Below are positions 10,991 through 22,829 of a stretch of DNA of 64,000 nt, in pieces. The number at the start of each line of letters is the position of its first letter. Position 1 is the first letter of the stretch. This DNA is from Micrasema longulum (taxonomy: Eukaryota > Arthropoda > Insecta > Trichoptera > Brachycentridae), in assembly GCA_022494885.1 (NCBI GenBank), contig JAGVSM010003626.1, forward strand, positions 248,001 to 312,000. The letters run 5' to 3'. The notes below the pieces were generated by a model, which did not search any database, was not told the origin of the DNA, and was given only the letters and a program-made list of their open reading frames with translations. The position numbers and the translations under genes were made by a program.

Positions 10991-11666
10991 TTAATAAACA
11001 TAAAAAGTAAAAATAAAATATACATAAAAACAATAAGGAGATATTTGTCAATTTAAAGCAACACAATTTTTTGTCGTGAAAATAATTACAATTATAATCA
11101 TATTAAGATGATTTGAACGCTTGACTTGTCGTTTTGTAGCATTCGTGGAGGGAGATAAAAAATGCGTTATGAGTGGGTAATAATACAGTCATACACCGCG
11201 ATACCATGTGTAAATTTTATTTTTGAAAATATTAAGTATTGTGAATTTAAAAAAAGGCCTCAAGTGGTTTTGAATAGTAGGTAAAATTAATGAATGAAAG
11301 TAGAAGTGTGAAATTGCATTTAATTTGATGATGAGAAATAAAGAAATTACGTATTTTAACTTACCCTCAAACGAGATATTTCACACCCTAGCCTTGTCAC
11401 AAACGGCACGTATCGCGTATTACGCGTTATATTATGCTCGAGTTGTACACTATGTTCGTTACAAGTCCAGTCGGCGGGGATGACGGATGACGTCAAAGTG
11501 ACGTAACGCCAGTTGAACGTAGTTATGCAGAAAGCAGCCAGCCATAGAAAAGTAAAACTGAGATAATAGCACTATGAAAAGAGTGAATATTCAAATATAC
11601 ACAACAGTTGGAATGTTTTTGACTTTGACAGGTGATAAACAATGAATACATTCGTTTTTTTTTATT
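10991..11666. other. Non-repetitive stretch with CRE-like sites
   Basis: 11380-11560 is less AT-rich. It holds GATGACGTCAAAGTGACGTAA (11486-11506), a CRE palindrome TGACGTCA plus TGACGTAA. It could be promoter-like, but no linked gene is visible. Confidence 0.35.
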
Positions 11667-12000
11667 TAATGCGGGTGAGATTTATCTAATCGAATTATTT
11701 CACCAACATACTAGGCAACGCCTAAAAATCTTTTTTTCATTTCTATACTTCTTCATGGATCAGGTGGGTTTATCAGCATAAATAAAGGTTTTAGCTCTTT
11801 TACTTCACAAACATCAACAGATGAAAGAATTCAAGGAATATAGATGTTCGAATATCAGCAGAATGGTGAATCTTACACAGTGTGTAAAGTGGCCACTTAG
11901 ACCAGCCATTGACAGGTCAGAAGCCCTGTAGATGCCTAGACTTCTATATTACCTCATCTTAAATGTTCCTCATCTCTATTGTAATATGTTAACGTTAATA
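11667..12000 (+). repeat. Family C element
   Basis: GGTGAGATTTATCTAATCG, TAGGCAACGCCTAAAAAT, body, core TTACACAGTGTGTAAAGTGG. It ends ATTGTAATATGTTAACG. Confidence 0.8.
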
Positions 12001-13639
12001 TTAGACAAATGTGTTTGTGAGAGTGCTATTAGGATTGATTTATCATTTTGTATTTGATTAGATTGTAGGTATTTAATATATTATGTGTTTAGCAAAAAAA
12101 GCATAAGTTCAGATAGTTAAGGCACTTTCGAGTCACAAATGAATACATTTTTAAATAATTTAAAGGGATCCATATACTTTTAATAATTTTAAAGTAACAG
12201 TCGCGCTGTTTGAAAGTTTCCGTTGTTCAATTCTTGTCACATATTTTGTTAAGAATAAAGTATAAAACAATGCAATAAAATAAACAGTCTTTTTTTTCTA
12301 CTTTTTGTCAGCACATTGACCACTTTTAAAAATTTTATGGTTTTTAACAGTAAATAACTTATTTTCGTATTTTAAGTTACGATTGAAAAGAGGAATTTTA
12401 TTTCTCGCCCAGCTGGTACGGTTGCTGAGCGCGAAATTCGTTTTCTCTCTCCGTTGCGTTAAATTTCAATCATGATTACTTCATAGGGAGTGAAATTTAG
12501 CCATGTCTACAAGCATTTGAACATACTTAAAATACTGTTGACAAGTTTATTTTGCTTGGATTTTTTCAGATTTTTGACTAACTCACGTTTTGTTTTCTGA
12601 TTCGTGAAATACGGGCGTATCACAGAAGAATATTACTGACAACTTGGAACATCGAATGGATATGTTTTTCTTGCCGCAGAAGGAAAAATAAAAACACTAG
12701 AGCTTAAGTGGGGATTTGATCCTAAGCTTTTAATCCTTGGGACGTTTTGAGTTCTTATGTCAGGGAAGCATTTTCAAATATTAAAAATTAAAACATGATA
12801 TCGATAGCTGCAGCACTCATAACCTTTTAGATAATTCACCCCTGGGGGAAAACAAAATGGCTACAAACCTTCCGATTTTCATATTTTATTTTCTTTGCGA
12901 GCATTGGAAAAACCGAAATAATCCTTTGTATGTAACATGGATTTGGAAGAGTTTTTGAATGATGTTATTTATTCCTTGAAACAGAGATATTATAGAGACT
13001 GTTTTGGGGGAAAACCACGAAACTTCAGACAAACATTTCTCATTCAGGTACACTTCATTAAAAATATTTTAAAAATCAAAAAAAAAAAATTATGTTTTTT
13101 TTTAAATAATCTAAAAAGAGAGTTAATTCTTAATTTCTCAGACTAGCATCTCTTCCACAAACCCTTACCGCTCTCTTATTCAGCCGTTTTCCTTATCCGC
13201 GTCCGGTGCGTATCAGTAAATACATTTATTTATGCGGTTTGTTTCGTATTTTTTTTAATAATACGTTGGGTGGGCGCTGTGCAGGAAGCAGCTTTAGATG
13301 CGCAACTTCGTGGAGTCTAGCACGCGTTTTGAGATCGTGCATAATACGTTAACAATTATTTCTAATATATGTATAGTGATCATTTCGGTTAACGAGACAT
13401 TAGTCAAGCATCAAGGACAAAATATATTAAGAAAAGGATCAAAATAATCGAGACAAGTAAATAGTAAAAATAATAAATGAAGGTCTCCTGAAGTCGAAGA
13501 GGATATTAGAAGTTATTCAATGTATTAGACTCGCAAGAGAAGCCAAGTCTAAAACAACAAGAGTAACACGAATTATATCTATAAGCCTATAAAATTCAAC
13601 TGACACAAGAATTGAAGTCGAATGATACCAATCGTCAAC
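12001..13639. other. Mostly unassigned; short family C arm and one exon-like frame
   Basis: A family C arm remnant lies at 12478-12545 (AGGGAGTGAAATTTAGCC, CATTTGAACATAC). The frame at 12937 starts MDLEEFLNDVIYSLKQ and reaches CAG|GTACAC at 13047-13055, a possible 5' splice site. I do not recognise it. The remainder is AT-rich. Confidence 0.4.
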
Positions 13640-14290
13640 CGTTTGAAAGAGATGTTCCCCGGAAAACTATTTCACGAGGAGAATACATTGAGTGGCCCCC
13701 AAGGAGCCCAAATCTCAGCCCGTCATCACATTGATCACTTTTCCAACTGTGAATTTATTTTGCGAATATCTAAAAGCCCGAAAAAATCATATTTCATTGT
13801 TTAAATCATTTGTTCGTAGCTTGTTTGAATTGAATTCTGTAATATGGTCTCCAAATTATAATATTCATATAACGCGGATTGAATCGGTGCAAAGTAAAAT
13901 TTTAAAATCGGTAATATTAGGAATTGGATTAAATACTTTTATAATTAACTATTATGATCATCTGGAGTACTTTCATATCTTCAGTTAAGAATCCAGAAGG
14001 ATTTTGGCTGGTTTAATATTCTTGCACAAATTCTTATCTAACTGCATAGATGCCCACGATATCCTTGCTCAGATTAACCCTTATGTACCTCACCGTAACT
14101 TGTGTACCAATGCTGTCTTTGCTGACGGAAATTATAGAACCAATGTCGGATTCCTTTCTCCTCTGCCAAAGATTCTCAGAACTGACTGTTTCAAGCAGAA
14201 CATAGAATTGACCTTACTGCGCCCGAAAACATCAATTTCGATTTTTTTCGGACTGGTTGCTTTCTGCATAAATACGTTCAAATATTAATA
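13640..14290 (+). mobile_element. Jockey-like LINE, decayed C-terminal part
   Basis: Several frames in order read SFVRSLFELNSVIWSPNYN, ITRIESVQSKILKS, then ILAQINPYVPHRNL, YRTNVGFLSPLPKILR. This is the usual succession 'FVRS.LE...VWSP.Y..HI..IE.VQ...LK' followed by 'VP.R.......RTNY...SP..R'. Frameshifts separate the blocks. It is closest to the elements at 63.4 and 57.8 kb. Confidence 0.7.
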
Positions 14291-14304
14291 ACTACGTTAA
14301 AAAT

Positions 14305-14405
14305 ATGAGTTTACAATATTACGACTAAATATATTTTTTAAATATAAATTTAATACAGATATTTACACGACGTTTCCTATTACGTAAAAGAAAAAAAACA
14401 ATAAA
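14305..14405. repeat. Dispersed repeat shared with 53440-53535
   Basis: Both copies carry CAATATTAC.ACTAAATA and end in CATTACGTAAAAGAAAAA-like sequence (here CTATTACGTAAAAGAAAAAA). Confidence 0.5.
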
Positions 14406-14439
14406 TTATTAATATTGATGTTTTTTGTTGATATTTCTT

Positions 14440-14925
14440 GATAAAACTCCATAGTTAATGAGTATGATAAAATAATAAATTAACTTATCAATAAAACTTC
14501 TTGGTATAGTTTTACTTTTTATTATTTTGACCAGCGAGCGCTTTCGCCTAAGTAGGCATCTTCAAGATTGGTGAATTGTTTACAGTTTTAATACTATTTT
14601 TAACGTATTTTAGAGATAAGATTAAATTAATTATTTTAACAGGGGACAGAGAACAAAAATATTTACAACTAGTTTGCTAAACAGTTCATTTTTGTGAGTT
14701 TTGGGACCGAAATTGGGATTAAGTTTTTAATATTTAAAAATTGGTAAAAGAACAAAAAAGAACACGTGGCAAAATACAAAAGAGTGGGAAATACACATTT
14801 TAACAGATAAAGTTAGCGCATTGGTCAAAACTATAAAAAGTAAAACTAAACCAATAAGTTTCATTGATAAGTTTATTTATAATTTTATCATAATCAATAA
14901 ATTATTAATTTTAAACCAATATTTC
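14440..14925. repeat. Family E element with long terminal inverted repeats
   Basis: The left arm contains AACTTATCAATAAAACTT and TATAGTTTTACTTTTT. The right arm carries their complement at 14835-14880, with weaker pairing further out. The interior has GAGCGCTTTCGCCTAAGTAG and CATCTTCAAGATTGGTGAA as at 7.1 kb. Confidence 0.7.
14531..14571 (-). ncRNA. Hammerhead-like motif (family E copy 2), altered core
   Basis: Minus strand: CCAAUC, UUGAAGA, GCC/GGC stem II, GAAA, palindromic AGCGCU, C, GCUGG. Stem I is only partly paired. The first core base is U in place of C, or there is an extra U. Probably inactive. Confidence 0.4.
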
Positions 14926-14934
14926 TTATCAGTC

Positions 14935-15005
14935 ATGTCGGGAATCAAACCCGAGCCTCTTGCACGGTAGGCTAGCGTGCTGACCAATACACCATGAGAC
15001 CGACA
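14935..15005 (-). pseudogene. tRNA-like sequence (tRNA pseudogene or SINE-B head)
   Basis: The minus strand has box A-like TGGTGTATTGG (14983-14993) and box B-like GGTTTGATTCC (14941-14951), 71 bp end to end. No SINE-B body follows on its 3' side. I could not confirm a sound cloverleaf or anticodon, so a functional tRNA gene is unlikely. Confidence 0.5.
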
Positions 15006-15204
15006 GAATTAAGGTTTTCAGCTGAAACCGATACCAAAACTTATTTAAATAAGTTGACAGTCACTGCAAAACGCTAAAAATAAGTTAATTACATTTTTTG
15101 TTAAGCTTTGTGAGTTCATTATAAGTGTTAAATGAAATAAACAATGAAATAAAAAGCACAAATTCAATGAGTAAATTTGTATATTTTCAGCACCCTATGG
15201 TTCG

Positions 15205-15945
15205 TTGTTATTTATTTATTTATTAATATACACGGCACGTAGTGCCTTTTACTTTACAAAAAATATATATTGTGTAGAAATAAACAATTCAATACAGTAG
15301 ATAAAAGATGGAAAAGAAAGCATTAAAAATTTATATGTACATATTATATCACAATGATTTCATTCAATGAACACGTTAACAGATTGTGTAAAAAAAAAAA
15401 AAGTTATTATAAGGAATAAGTCATTTTTAAATAAAGTGGCAGGTAGGTATATCTTTAATCATAATTACATTGAACAAAAAAAACGCAAAATTACAAAATC
15501 TTTTTAGTGAAAAATATGAATCCAATTAACATTATATTTGTTCACTAAAATATACAAAAACTAGAAAAAAAGTAAAGAGAAGGCAATAAAAATTAAAAAA
15601 TATTGTATTGGTACATAATTATAGCTTGAGAAATGTAAGTTACTGTTCACCATCTTTGAAATAATTCAAAAAAGTTGATTTATATAAACTATACTTTATG
15701 TTAAATATATCAGCAACGTCATTGACGAATACATGAACTCGATTAAGAATAGCATTATACGAGTATATCGTTCACGAATTGTTGTAACTAAACGGAGGTA
15801 CTTGACGAGTCATTCGTCCAGGTACCTTGAAGCTAATGAGCACTTATAGATTTGGGCAGTCCCATGTAAAGTTGACAATCTCAAATAAATTCAATAAATC
15901 TAGAATTTTTCTTCTTTCGGTTAGTTTTAACAAGTTCAAAGTATT
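15205..15945 (-). mobile_element. Jockey-like LINE C-terminus and 3'UTR
   Basis: A single minus frame with two stops reads ILDLLNLFEIVNFTWDCPNL, FKVPGRMTRQVPPF, YSYNAILNRVHVFVNDVADI, FLNYFKDGEQ, ending at a stop near 15649. The 3'UTR ends with AAAAGGCACTACGTGCCGTG and an (ATAA)n tail at about 15205-15225. Closest to the piece at 2.6-2.8 kb. Confidence 0.75.
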
Positions 15946-16499
15946 TAATAGGAAATCATGGTGAGGAAACATATGACTTATTTATATGCATCAGTTCTTC
16001 AACGTACGCTATAGGAACTTTAACTTACAAACTATGAAGAAATTACAACAATATAATTATGAAAGATCTTCAAACTACTTACTATAGTTAATAAAACACG
16101 AAAATGACCTTATTTTATTTTTTTATGTTAGAAAATGGCAATACAAAAACCATTATTCAAATGGACAAAAATCAAATATCTCTAATTGAGCCAATTTTCC
16201 ACCCGAGTACAGCAGGAGGTAATCCGACACATCCCAGCCGCAAGTTTCGGCTGAGCCAAAGTTTCGGTCAATTACTAATCAAATCAGAAACCACGGCCGA
16301 AACTCGTTAAATTGGCTAAAAATGGCCGAAACCAAAACCGAAACTGCAACTTTGGTCGGTCACCATAACTATGCCCGTTTTTAAATAGAAATACGTTGTA
16401 GTGCTGCATAAAATATGAACATCATTAATATCTGAACCGTTTTGGATTTAAATGTGGGAGTTTTCTATTAAATTCGTAAGAAATTCTGATAGGGAATTC
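15946..16499. other. Unassigned, with a GCCGAAAC-rich patch
   Basis: 16220-16365 is a GC-richer patch repeating CGGCCGAAAC/TTTCGG motifs. It ends AACTTTGGTCGGTCACC. It may be a transposon end, but no partner copy is visible here. Confidence 0.35.
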
Positions 16500-16700
16500 A
16501 ATCAAATGTTATTAAATATTTGTATATAACCACCTACCTACTTTTCTATGTCTACCGGTTTTGAGACGTACCTGTCTCTTCGTCAGGACACCGATTAAAC
16601 CAACATGCGAAACCCACTATACACCTTCACTATAGTTGCACAAAAATATATAACCAACACTACATGCATTTTAATAATCACGTGGACGTAGGAAAAACAT
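16500..16700. repeat. Family D repeat, copy 2
   Basis: Contains TGTTATTAAATATTTGTATA, CTATGTCTACCGG, CTTCGTCAGGACACCGATTA and AAACCCACTATACACCTTC, as in the copies at 29.65 and 60.3 kb. Confidence 0.7.
16548..16591 (-). ncRNA. Hammerhead-like motif (family D copy 2), GAAA changed
   Basis: Stem I GUGUC/GACAU, CUGACGA and palindromic ACCGGU are intact. The GAAA box reads AAAA, which should abolish a hammerhead fold's activity. Confidence 0.5.
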
Positions 16701-17929
16701 GCACTGATTAGATTATGAAAACGTCGTGAAATAGCGGATAAAATTTATCTACTAAAAATTGCCTCTGGTTCAATCGACTGTCCTAAACTACTATGCAAAC
16801 TCTTTATTATGTTCCTTCCAAAGTTCTAAGAAATAACCTTCTCTTTATATACCTCTTGTTTTATCTAATTATAGGCAAAATTCATATTTATGGCGAACTT
16901 TTGATAATTTTAATGTAATAACTAAATCATTTAACATAGATTTATTTGCAAATAATCACAATGACGTACGGCGTTTGCTTTCGAAATAATTCATAGTGTT
17001 TTTTCTTTTCTTTTGGATTTACATGAAATTATTATTCATTTTGTGTTCGAGAATATTTTTTTACTTAATGTGATGTTATTTGTAAAAACCTGTAATTGGC
17101 TTATTTGTTATTTGTTCTGTTTTATATTTAAGAAAAATATAGCTGTTGGTTATTCAAATAAAAAATAATAAAAAAACATTTTATGTTGTTTGAGAAATAG
17201 TTTTAAAAATGAGAGGGGATGGAAGGAGGAGCTTGAGTTTACTAGGTTTAGGGTTGATAATCGATATACTATATAAATACCTATAACTTTCACTATCAGA
17301 TGAACCATTTCTCATCGCCGATATGAACTTTCGGATTGTGTCGAAAGTAATTAAACGTGTTAGATAAGAAGCTAGTTAATCGAATAACGCCCCCCCATAT
17401 GACGAGGAAGCGTATCTTCCTCCCGCTTCTACCGTCACCTCCTTTGACAAATACCAGGAAAAGGTTTCAGTAAAGCATTCCTTAGTCCTGAAACCGACCG
17501 CATTGGAAAACTGAAACCCCGACGATAATTACACCTAAATATTCCTAGTCATGAAATAATATTTGTTTCAAATTTAAAATTAATTGCCGGTAAAATAAAA
17601 TAAAAATAACAATCATTTTAAAATACCTATAATACCCTTCAAAGTGTTCTTCTTAAAACAGTTCTTAGTAACAATTTCATATTTATTAATTACTTTTTTA
17701 CGTTATAATAACCTTTTTTAATGAAGCGCCCTAAGCGCTATTTTGGAGGGTTGTCAGCGGGTGGAAAGGTGAGGATATGAAAAATTATTTGAGGAGTTGA
17801 AATGAGGAAAAAACCTTTCAAGAATAACAATTTGGTTGACAGACATTGGAAGTAAGGAATCTGAGAATTTATTGAGGATAGTAATCTAAATATAATGCTA
17901 TCCCATTGAATCATTTATAAATGTATAGT
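16701..17929. other. Unassigned sequence
   Basis: Mostly AT-rich. 17330-17530 is less so and contains a C7 run, but no motif or frame was recognised. Confidence 0.4.
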
Positions 17930-18065
17930 ATTTTTGTATGTGCTTATATATTATGTATGTATGCATGTATATAAATGTATATATATGTATATATATTATA
18001 CGTGTGTGTATATATGTATGTATGTGTATATGTATGTATGTAGTATGTATGTGTGTATGTATATA
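17930..18065. repeat. (GTAT)n/(TATG)n microsatellite
   Basis: Imperfect GTAT/ATGT/GTGT units. The 95-codon frame from 17938 is repeat-encoded. Confidence 0.85.
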
Positions 18066-18319
18066 TATTTATATATTCAATTTTATTTTTACATTTAACG
18101 TAAACTGTACTTTTTTTCTTCTCTTTTGGGCTATAACTGTTTTTTTTTCTGTTTCTTTAATATTATTTTCATTTATGGGAAACATATTCGAAAACCATAT
18201 TTGCCGCAACAAATCGGTTTCTTAGAACAGGCATTTGCCCATAGAGGAACCGATTGCAACATTAGGCATACTAATATTTCTGGCTTGCCGACTCTTCAAA
18301 ATACTGAGCCTACTACTAG

Positions 18320-18415
18320 TATGATGATCCCACTAAAGCCTTTACAGGGCACTGCAGACTGAACAACCATCTTGCAAGAATGAACCTTTCTGAAACTTCT
18401 AGATGTAAAAAATAT
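18320..18415 (+). mobile_element. LINE RNase H/C-terminal remnant
   Basis: One frame reads TKAFTGHCRLNNHLARM, NLSETSRC. This resembles the 'LTGH..LN.HL..M.L....C..C' region of R1/I-type LINE proteins. Very short, and the downstream Cys residues are lost. Confidence 0.45.
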
Positions 18416-18459
18416 TTTAAAAAACATAAAAATATTCCTTAATATTTTAAAGGGCAACA

Positions 18460-18612
18460 AAATATATCATAGAAAAAAAAGAGTTCATATCTTTAGTTTG
18501 AATCCAAGATTGACACTTTACTTTACACACTGTATAACATTTACCATTTTGCGTATGTTTAAACATCCATATTTCTTCAATTCTTCCACCTGGTGATTTT
18601 AGTGATCTTTAA
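18460..18612 (-). repeat. Family C fragment in a composite also found at 42.5 kb
   Basis: GAGTTCATATCTTTAGTTTG followed by a minus-oriented C piece (TTTACACACTGTATAACATT). The same junction order occurs at 42490-42735, so the joined unit has spread as one. Confidence 0.6.
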
Positions 18613-19599
18613 CTAAAATCAATGGGTGAAAAATTGTATATTTTTTTGAATAAAAAAACCTTGCTCTTAAAAAAATATTTTTCATTATTTCTACTTTTTA
18701 GTTTCAAAGCTACACATATATCTTTATCGGGCAATAATTAACAAACGAATCTTATCCTATTTTATTTTGACAGTGTTGACTAAATATTAAATCTAAACAT
18801 ATGGAGCTAATAAATATAGACCCTTGGTCATGTTATTCTTGTAAAGATGAAAGGACTGGAGAGAGACGGATACGATTTTTAAAACTATTTTTTAAAAATA
18901 TAATTGATAAAGAAGCTTGTCGATAGAAAAAATAAAAACCGTGCTTAAAAACCAATTGGTTTTATACGTATTTTGTTATTTAAAATTTGAATTGCTGGCT
19001 TTTTTATAATTGATTCATTTATAAATGTCAAACACAAACACAAATATCTTTCAACAAACCATAAACACGTATGTATCACAGGACACATTATTGTGTCCTG
19101 CGCATATACAAATAAACAGTTTCACTCAGTCCTGTGCACACATCTGTACTAATTTTATACAAAAATATGTCGATACTATTGCTGGTAAACTTAAATCTGT
19201 AGTTTTTTCATACTCAATTAATGATTAAATTTGAAAAAAAATACATTACTTACAACTTATAAAGTAAAATAATTTTGTGGTCGAAGATTCCAGAGCAGTA
19301 CATGTACGTTAAGTATAAACATAGGTAGCTGGTGACAAGTGACAAGTGACAGTTCAATTACTGACTTTTCCGAGAAGATAATTATCTGGGTTAGCCAATC
19401 TATATGCATCACCCTATCGACAAAGTAATTACATACAAATAATCCGATACACAAGCTTCTTGAGTTAACTTTTTAATTTAAACTTATTGACGATTTTTAT
19501 TTTCATTGTCTGCCTTGTATTTTTTTCACCTCTTTTTTTTCCTTCAAAAACCGTGAGCAACCTGATATTTTATTTTATCTTAGATATTCTTTGGTTTTA
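18613..19599. other. Unassigned AT-rich sequence
   Basis: Contains a 9-bp hairpin CAGGACACA/TGTGTCCTG (19079-19100). No supported gene. Confidence 0.4.
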
Positions 19600-19855
19600 T
19601 GTTTTTTGTAAATTTGATTATACATTTTTTCAAAACAACTATCTTATTCCCTGCCATCAAACATCAAACCGGCTTTCTACCCAACTAATAATAAAGAAAC
19701 ATTGTTAAAAAAATCACAAAGACAAAGTCCATAAATATAATAAATCTGGGATATACCAATGAAATTGTAATGGTTGTGATTCAATCTACATTGGAAAAAC
19801 TAAAATAAACTTTAATATTTGAGTAAAAGGACACTTGAGATGCTTAAATAATAAT
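19600..19855 (+). mobile_element. Penelope-like element fragment (GIY-YIG endonuclease)
   Basis: The frame at 19726 onward reads KSGIYQ, stop, NCNGCDSIYIGKTKINFN, stop, VKGHLRCLNNN. The 'SGIY...C..C...YIG.T...F..R...H' pattern is the GIY-YIG endonuclease of Penelope-like retroelements. The preceding part (FQNNYLIPCHQTSN) matches 28.87 kb. Two stops make it dead. A SINE-A piece abuts its 3' side. Confidence 0.75.
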
Positions 19856-19859
19856 ATTT

Positions 19860-19990
19860 TTTTTTAGTGGTTCGAATCCCACTCTACCCCAACTCGATTC
19901 CCATTTTCTAATAGTGAGTTATTTACAACTCGTTGAAAATGGCCCTCAAAAAATTAAATATTTGGGTAAATCATTAGAACTTAAATATTT
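19860..19990 (+). mobile_element. SINE-A, 5'-truncated
   Basis: Box B-like GGTTCGAATCC, then CGATTCCCATTTTCTAATAG, TGAGTTATTTACAACTCG, TTGAAAATGGCCCTC and AAATATTTGGGTAAA. The same body occurs in reverse at 58.33-58.47 kb. Box A is missing. Confidence 0.7.
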
Positions 19991-20099
19991 CTTTTTAAAA
20001 AAAAAAATTCTTCTATTTTTAACACTGATTAAAAACATCGTTTATATAATAATTTTATACAAAATTCGTGCTTCAAATATTAATTCATTTTTTTAATGA

Positions 20100-20315
20100 T
20101 ATTTTCTTGGTAATTTTTCTAGATATTTTTTGTTTTTTTTTACAGTATACATAAGAGGTAAAACAGAGCATTAAAAAATAAAGGATAATTACATAGAAAT
20201 GAAATACATATTAACAGTAAAAATAGTAAACAAAAAATTCCCACAAAGGCATGGCCTGTTCGTGGGTATACAAGAAATGTTTATGAATTTTTGCTGCTAT
20301 AAAAAAAATTTCAGT
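20100..20315 (-). mobile_element. LINE 3'UTR repeat, uninterrupted copy
   Basis: On the minus strand CCCACGAACAGGCCATGCC, then TGTGGGAATTTTTTG and an A-rich end. The same sequence is split at 40.6/42.3 kb by a LINE insertion. Confidence 0.6.
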
Positions 20316-20317
20316 TT

Positions 20318-20565
20318 TCTTCTTCTTTTTCTTATGGTTCCTTTCCCCGATGGAGGTTGGAAATCATCGTTGCGATTCTTACTTTATTGGCAGCTGCCCT
20401 GAACAAGGACTGAGTGCTGCAATGGAACCAGTCGCGCAAGTTCTTAAGCCGAGAGATGCGCCTTCTACCTACACTGCGTCTTCCTGTAGAATGACTTGTA
20501 AAATTTTATATTTTTCACCTCTCATCACATGCCCAAAGTACTCAAGTTTTAATATTTTTTAATAG
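20318..20565 (-). mobile_element. RTE-like LINE C-terminus with AAG tail
   Basis: Minus frames read LEYFGHVMRGEKYKILQ, RRSVGRRRISRLKNLRDWF, LFRAAANKVRIATMISNL, then a stop and (GAA)n (20318-20335). This is the familiar end of RTE-type LINE proteins ('FGHV.R', 'GRRRISWLRNLR.WF', 'RAAANKVRIA.MI.NL'). At least one frameshift. Confidence 0.8.
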
Positions 20566-21189
20566 TTTTAGTCATAGAATAGTCCAGAAGGAGGGTTCAT
20601 ACTTGAATACACCGGACTGTGTCTAATAATTCCCCCACTATGCCTCACTTTCGCCGCGCGCATTCGTGATGCCGCCGCGTAATATTGCAAGATGGGAAAA
20701 AATATGATTTTAACACAAATGTAAATTAAACCAAATAGTTAGCTATGTGGGTAGAAAGTAAACAGTACGTGATAATAGTGGAAGTCGGTTGTATGAACCA
20801 CTTTCCATAATTCTCCCTAATCCGTCCGCGAACGGGGGTGTATTGTTCCGCATCCAATATTGAGGCAAGCCAGACTGTTGCCATCAGCAGAATAGGAACA
20901 ATCCCACGATATGAATTATTATTGTGTTCTCTAGGAACCGTGTGGATTCTCGTCAACAGTAAATCTACATATGTACATATTATGATAAAATACAAGCACC
21001 CGTGTAACTGAAGAAGACCTGCGTATAAATAACACTGATGAATTTGAAAGACTCCAAATCAAATCCACAAAATTGAAATAACAAATAACCGCTTTCAGCG
21101 CTTTCGCGAATACACGTACGAGTAGTTATCCCTCATTTTATCAATTTCATTTCTTTCACATTTAACATTTCATTTTTTCTTTTCTATAT
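20566..21189. other. Unassigned sequence
   Basis: An 89-codon minus frame spans 20995-20726 with a hydrophobic stretch GIVPILLMATVWLASI. I do not recognise it. 20640-20690 is CpG-rich. No other support. Confidence 0.35.
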
Positions 21190-21620
21190 AAGAAATTGTG
21201 TATCTGGGAAGCATGTTTTCAAGAGATGAAAGAGTAAAACAAGATGTTGAAAGGAGAGTGAATGCGGGCAACAAAATGAACGAAACACTAAGCACAGTAA
21301 TTGCTAATAAAAATAAGGCGATCGAAGCTAAATTGGCAGTGCACGACGAAGTTTTAGTCTCAACACTTATGTATGGAAGTGAGACATGGAACTGGCAGAG
21401 GAAGGATGAAAGCCGAGTGAACGCGGTTGAAATGCGATGTGTGGGAAATCAATGTACGATAGGGTTACGAATGATGATATCAGACGAGAATGTAAATCTG
21501 AGTCAAGTTTAATTGATAAGATTAAGAAAGGGTCTCTGAGATGGTTTGGTCATGTAGAAAGAATGGACGGCAAAAAAATGGTAAAACAAGTATATGTGGC
21601 GAAAATAACGGCAATGTGAA
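21190..21620 (+). mobile_element. LINE reverse-transcriptase C-terminal fragment ('VNAG' type)
   Basis: Two overlapping frames read YLGSMFSRDERVKQDVERRV, NAGNKMNETL, LVSTLMYGSETWNWQ, then CGKSMYDRVTNDDIRRECK, KIKKGSLRWFGHVERM. This is the thumb/C-terminal part of a widespread arthropod LINE; relatives lie on the minus strand at 48.6-49.4 kb and 23.2 kb. One frameshift near 21440 separates the blocks. Confidence 0.85.
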
Positions 21621-22829
21621 AGTAAGTTTAAGTAAAATCAAATACTTAAACTCATAACTATTAAAATAGCATTACATAAACTCATTAGTTAACCCGAAAA
21701 AAATTAGATAATGATCCTTAATATAAAAATATTTTTATTGAATTTACATTCATATAATTTTGAATTATCTATCCTTATCTCTGTTTTGTATAAATACATT
21801 GAACTCCTTAATAAAGATAACAGCCTCGATGAAACCAGTCACTGGATATTCCAAATTTGTGGATTAAAGTATCACTCGTCTTTTATTTGTATATTTTTTT
21901 TAATACTAGAAAACAACGTTTTTCTTTTTTTGTATATGAATTCTCGTCGAATGCAGCCCTTGTAGATCGATGAAAAAAAAATGCTTTTAACCTTTTTTTT
22001 ACATATTCGATTTAAACTTTTAATATCTATGAACAAACGCAGCGCAAAGATCTACATTTTGCTGAAAACAGCACGTAAATCGGTTAAGCCGTTTAGGAGG
22101 AGTTCAGTGACATCACACGTACAGAATAATTATATATATAAAGGTTATATACGTACAAATTTATGATATTTTTTCATACCTTACCTGTAAATAAAATTAC
22201 CGTTTGCCACTGATGTGTACAAAGTGTTCAAATAAAAATGAGTCATGTAAAATAAAATAAATGGATTTTCCATAAAATAAATTGTCTAACAATGTCAAAC
22301 TACGTGTCATTGACGTAAGACATATTGTTGTACACACAGGACCGTGTTGTGGCGATAGACCTTATATGTTGGTCGGCCTGATTACTTGTCAAAGGGGAAA
22401 GTCAACAGTTTCCCCCGTTTCTATATTGGTACACATCCCACCCACCTTTTTATATTGCTTTAATACTAACAATACACCCTCATTCCCTCACACCCGGGAA
22501 ACTCGCCTCAATTGACTCTTGAAATTGTACCCTTGGAAAAATTTTCTTCATGGTTTTGTACGAGACACTCAAATTTTGTGAACAATTTATCTGAATTGGG
22601 ATTTCGTGAGTGAAAACTATTTTTTGAGCATTGCGTACACATTTTTGCTGGGATGTGAATGATTAATTCATCATTTATCATCATTCCCCTTAACGCGCCC
22701 AGTGGTTTTATTTATTTTTTATGTATATTTGGACCCCTGTATTTAGTAGCCTTACGTGTCATGCATACTCGGAAAAAAATTGTTTTTGATTGTCTTGGAA
22801 ATGGAATGTTCGATCACTGATTTTGGTTT
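21621..22829. other. Unassigned AT-rich sequence
   Basis: Several 60-84-codon frames show no recognisable motif. 22280-22520 is less AT-rich but unassigned. Confidence 0.4.

Noticed and set aside
14935..15005. Functional tRNA gene.
   Set aside because: Boxes A and B are present, but I could not form a sound anticodon stem, and similar heads in the window belong to SINE-B.
17938..18225. 95-codon frame rich in Y, V, C and I.
   Set aside because: Encoded by the (GTAT)n microsatellite and the following T-rich DNA.
20726..20995. 89-codon minus frame with a hydrophobic stretch as a small membrane protein.
   Set aside because: No recognisable family, no splice or promoter context, flanked by LINE debris; left unassigned.
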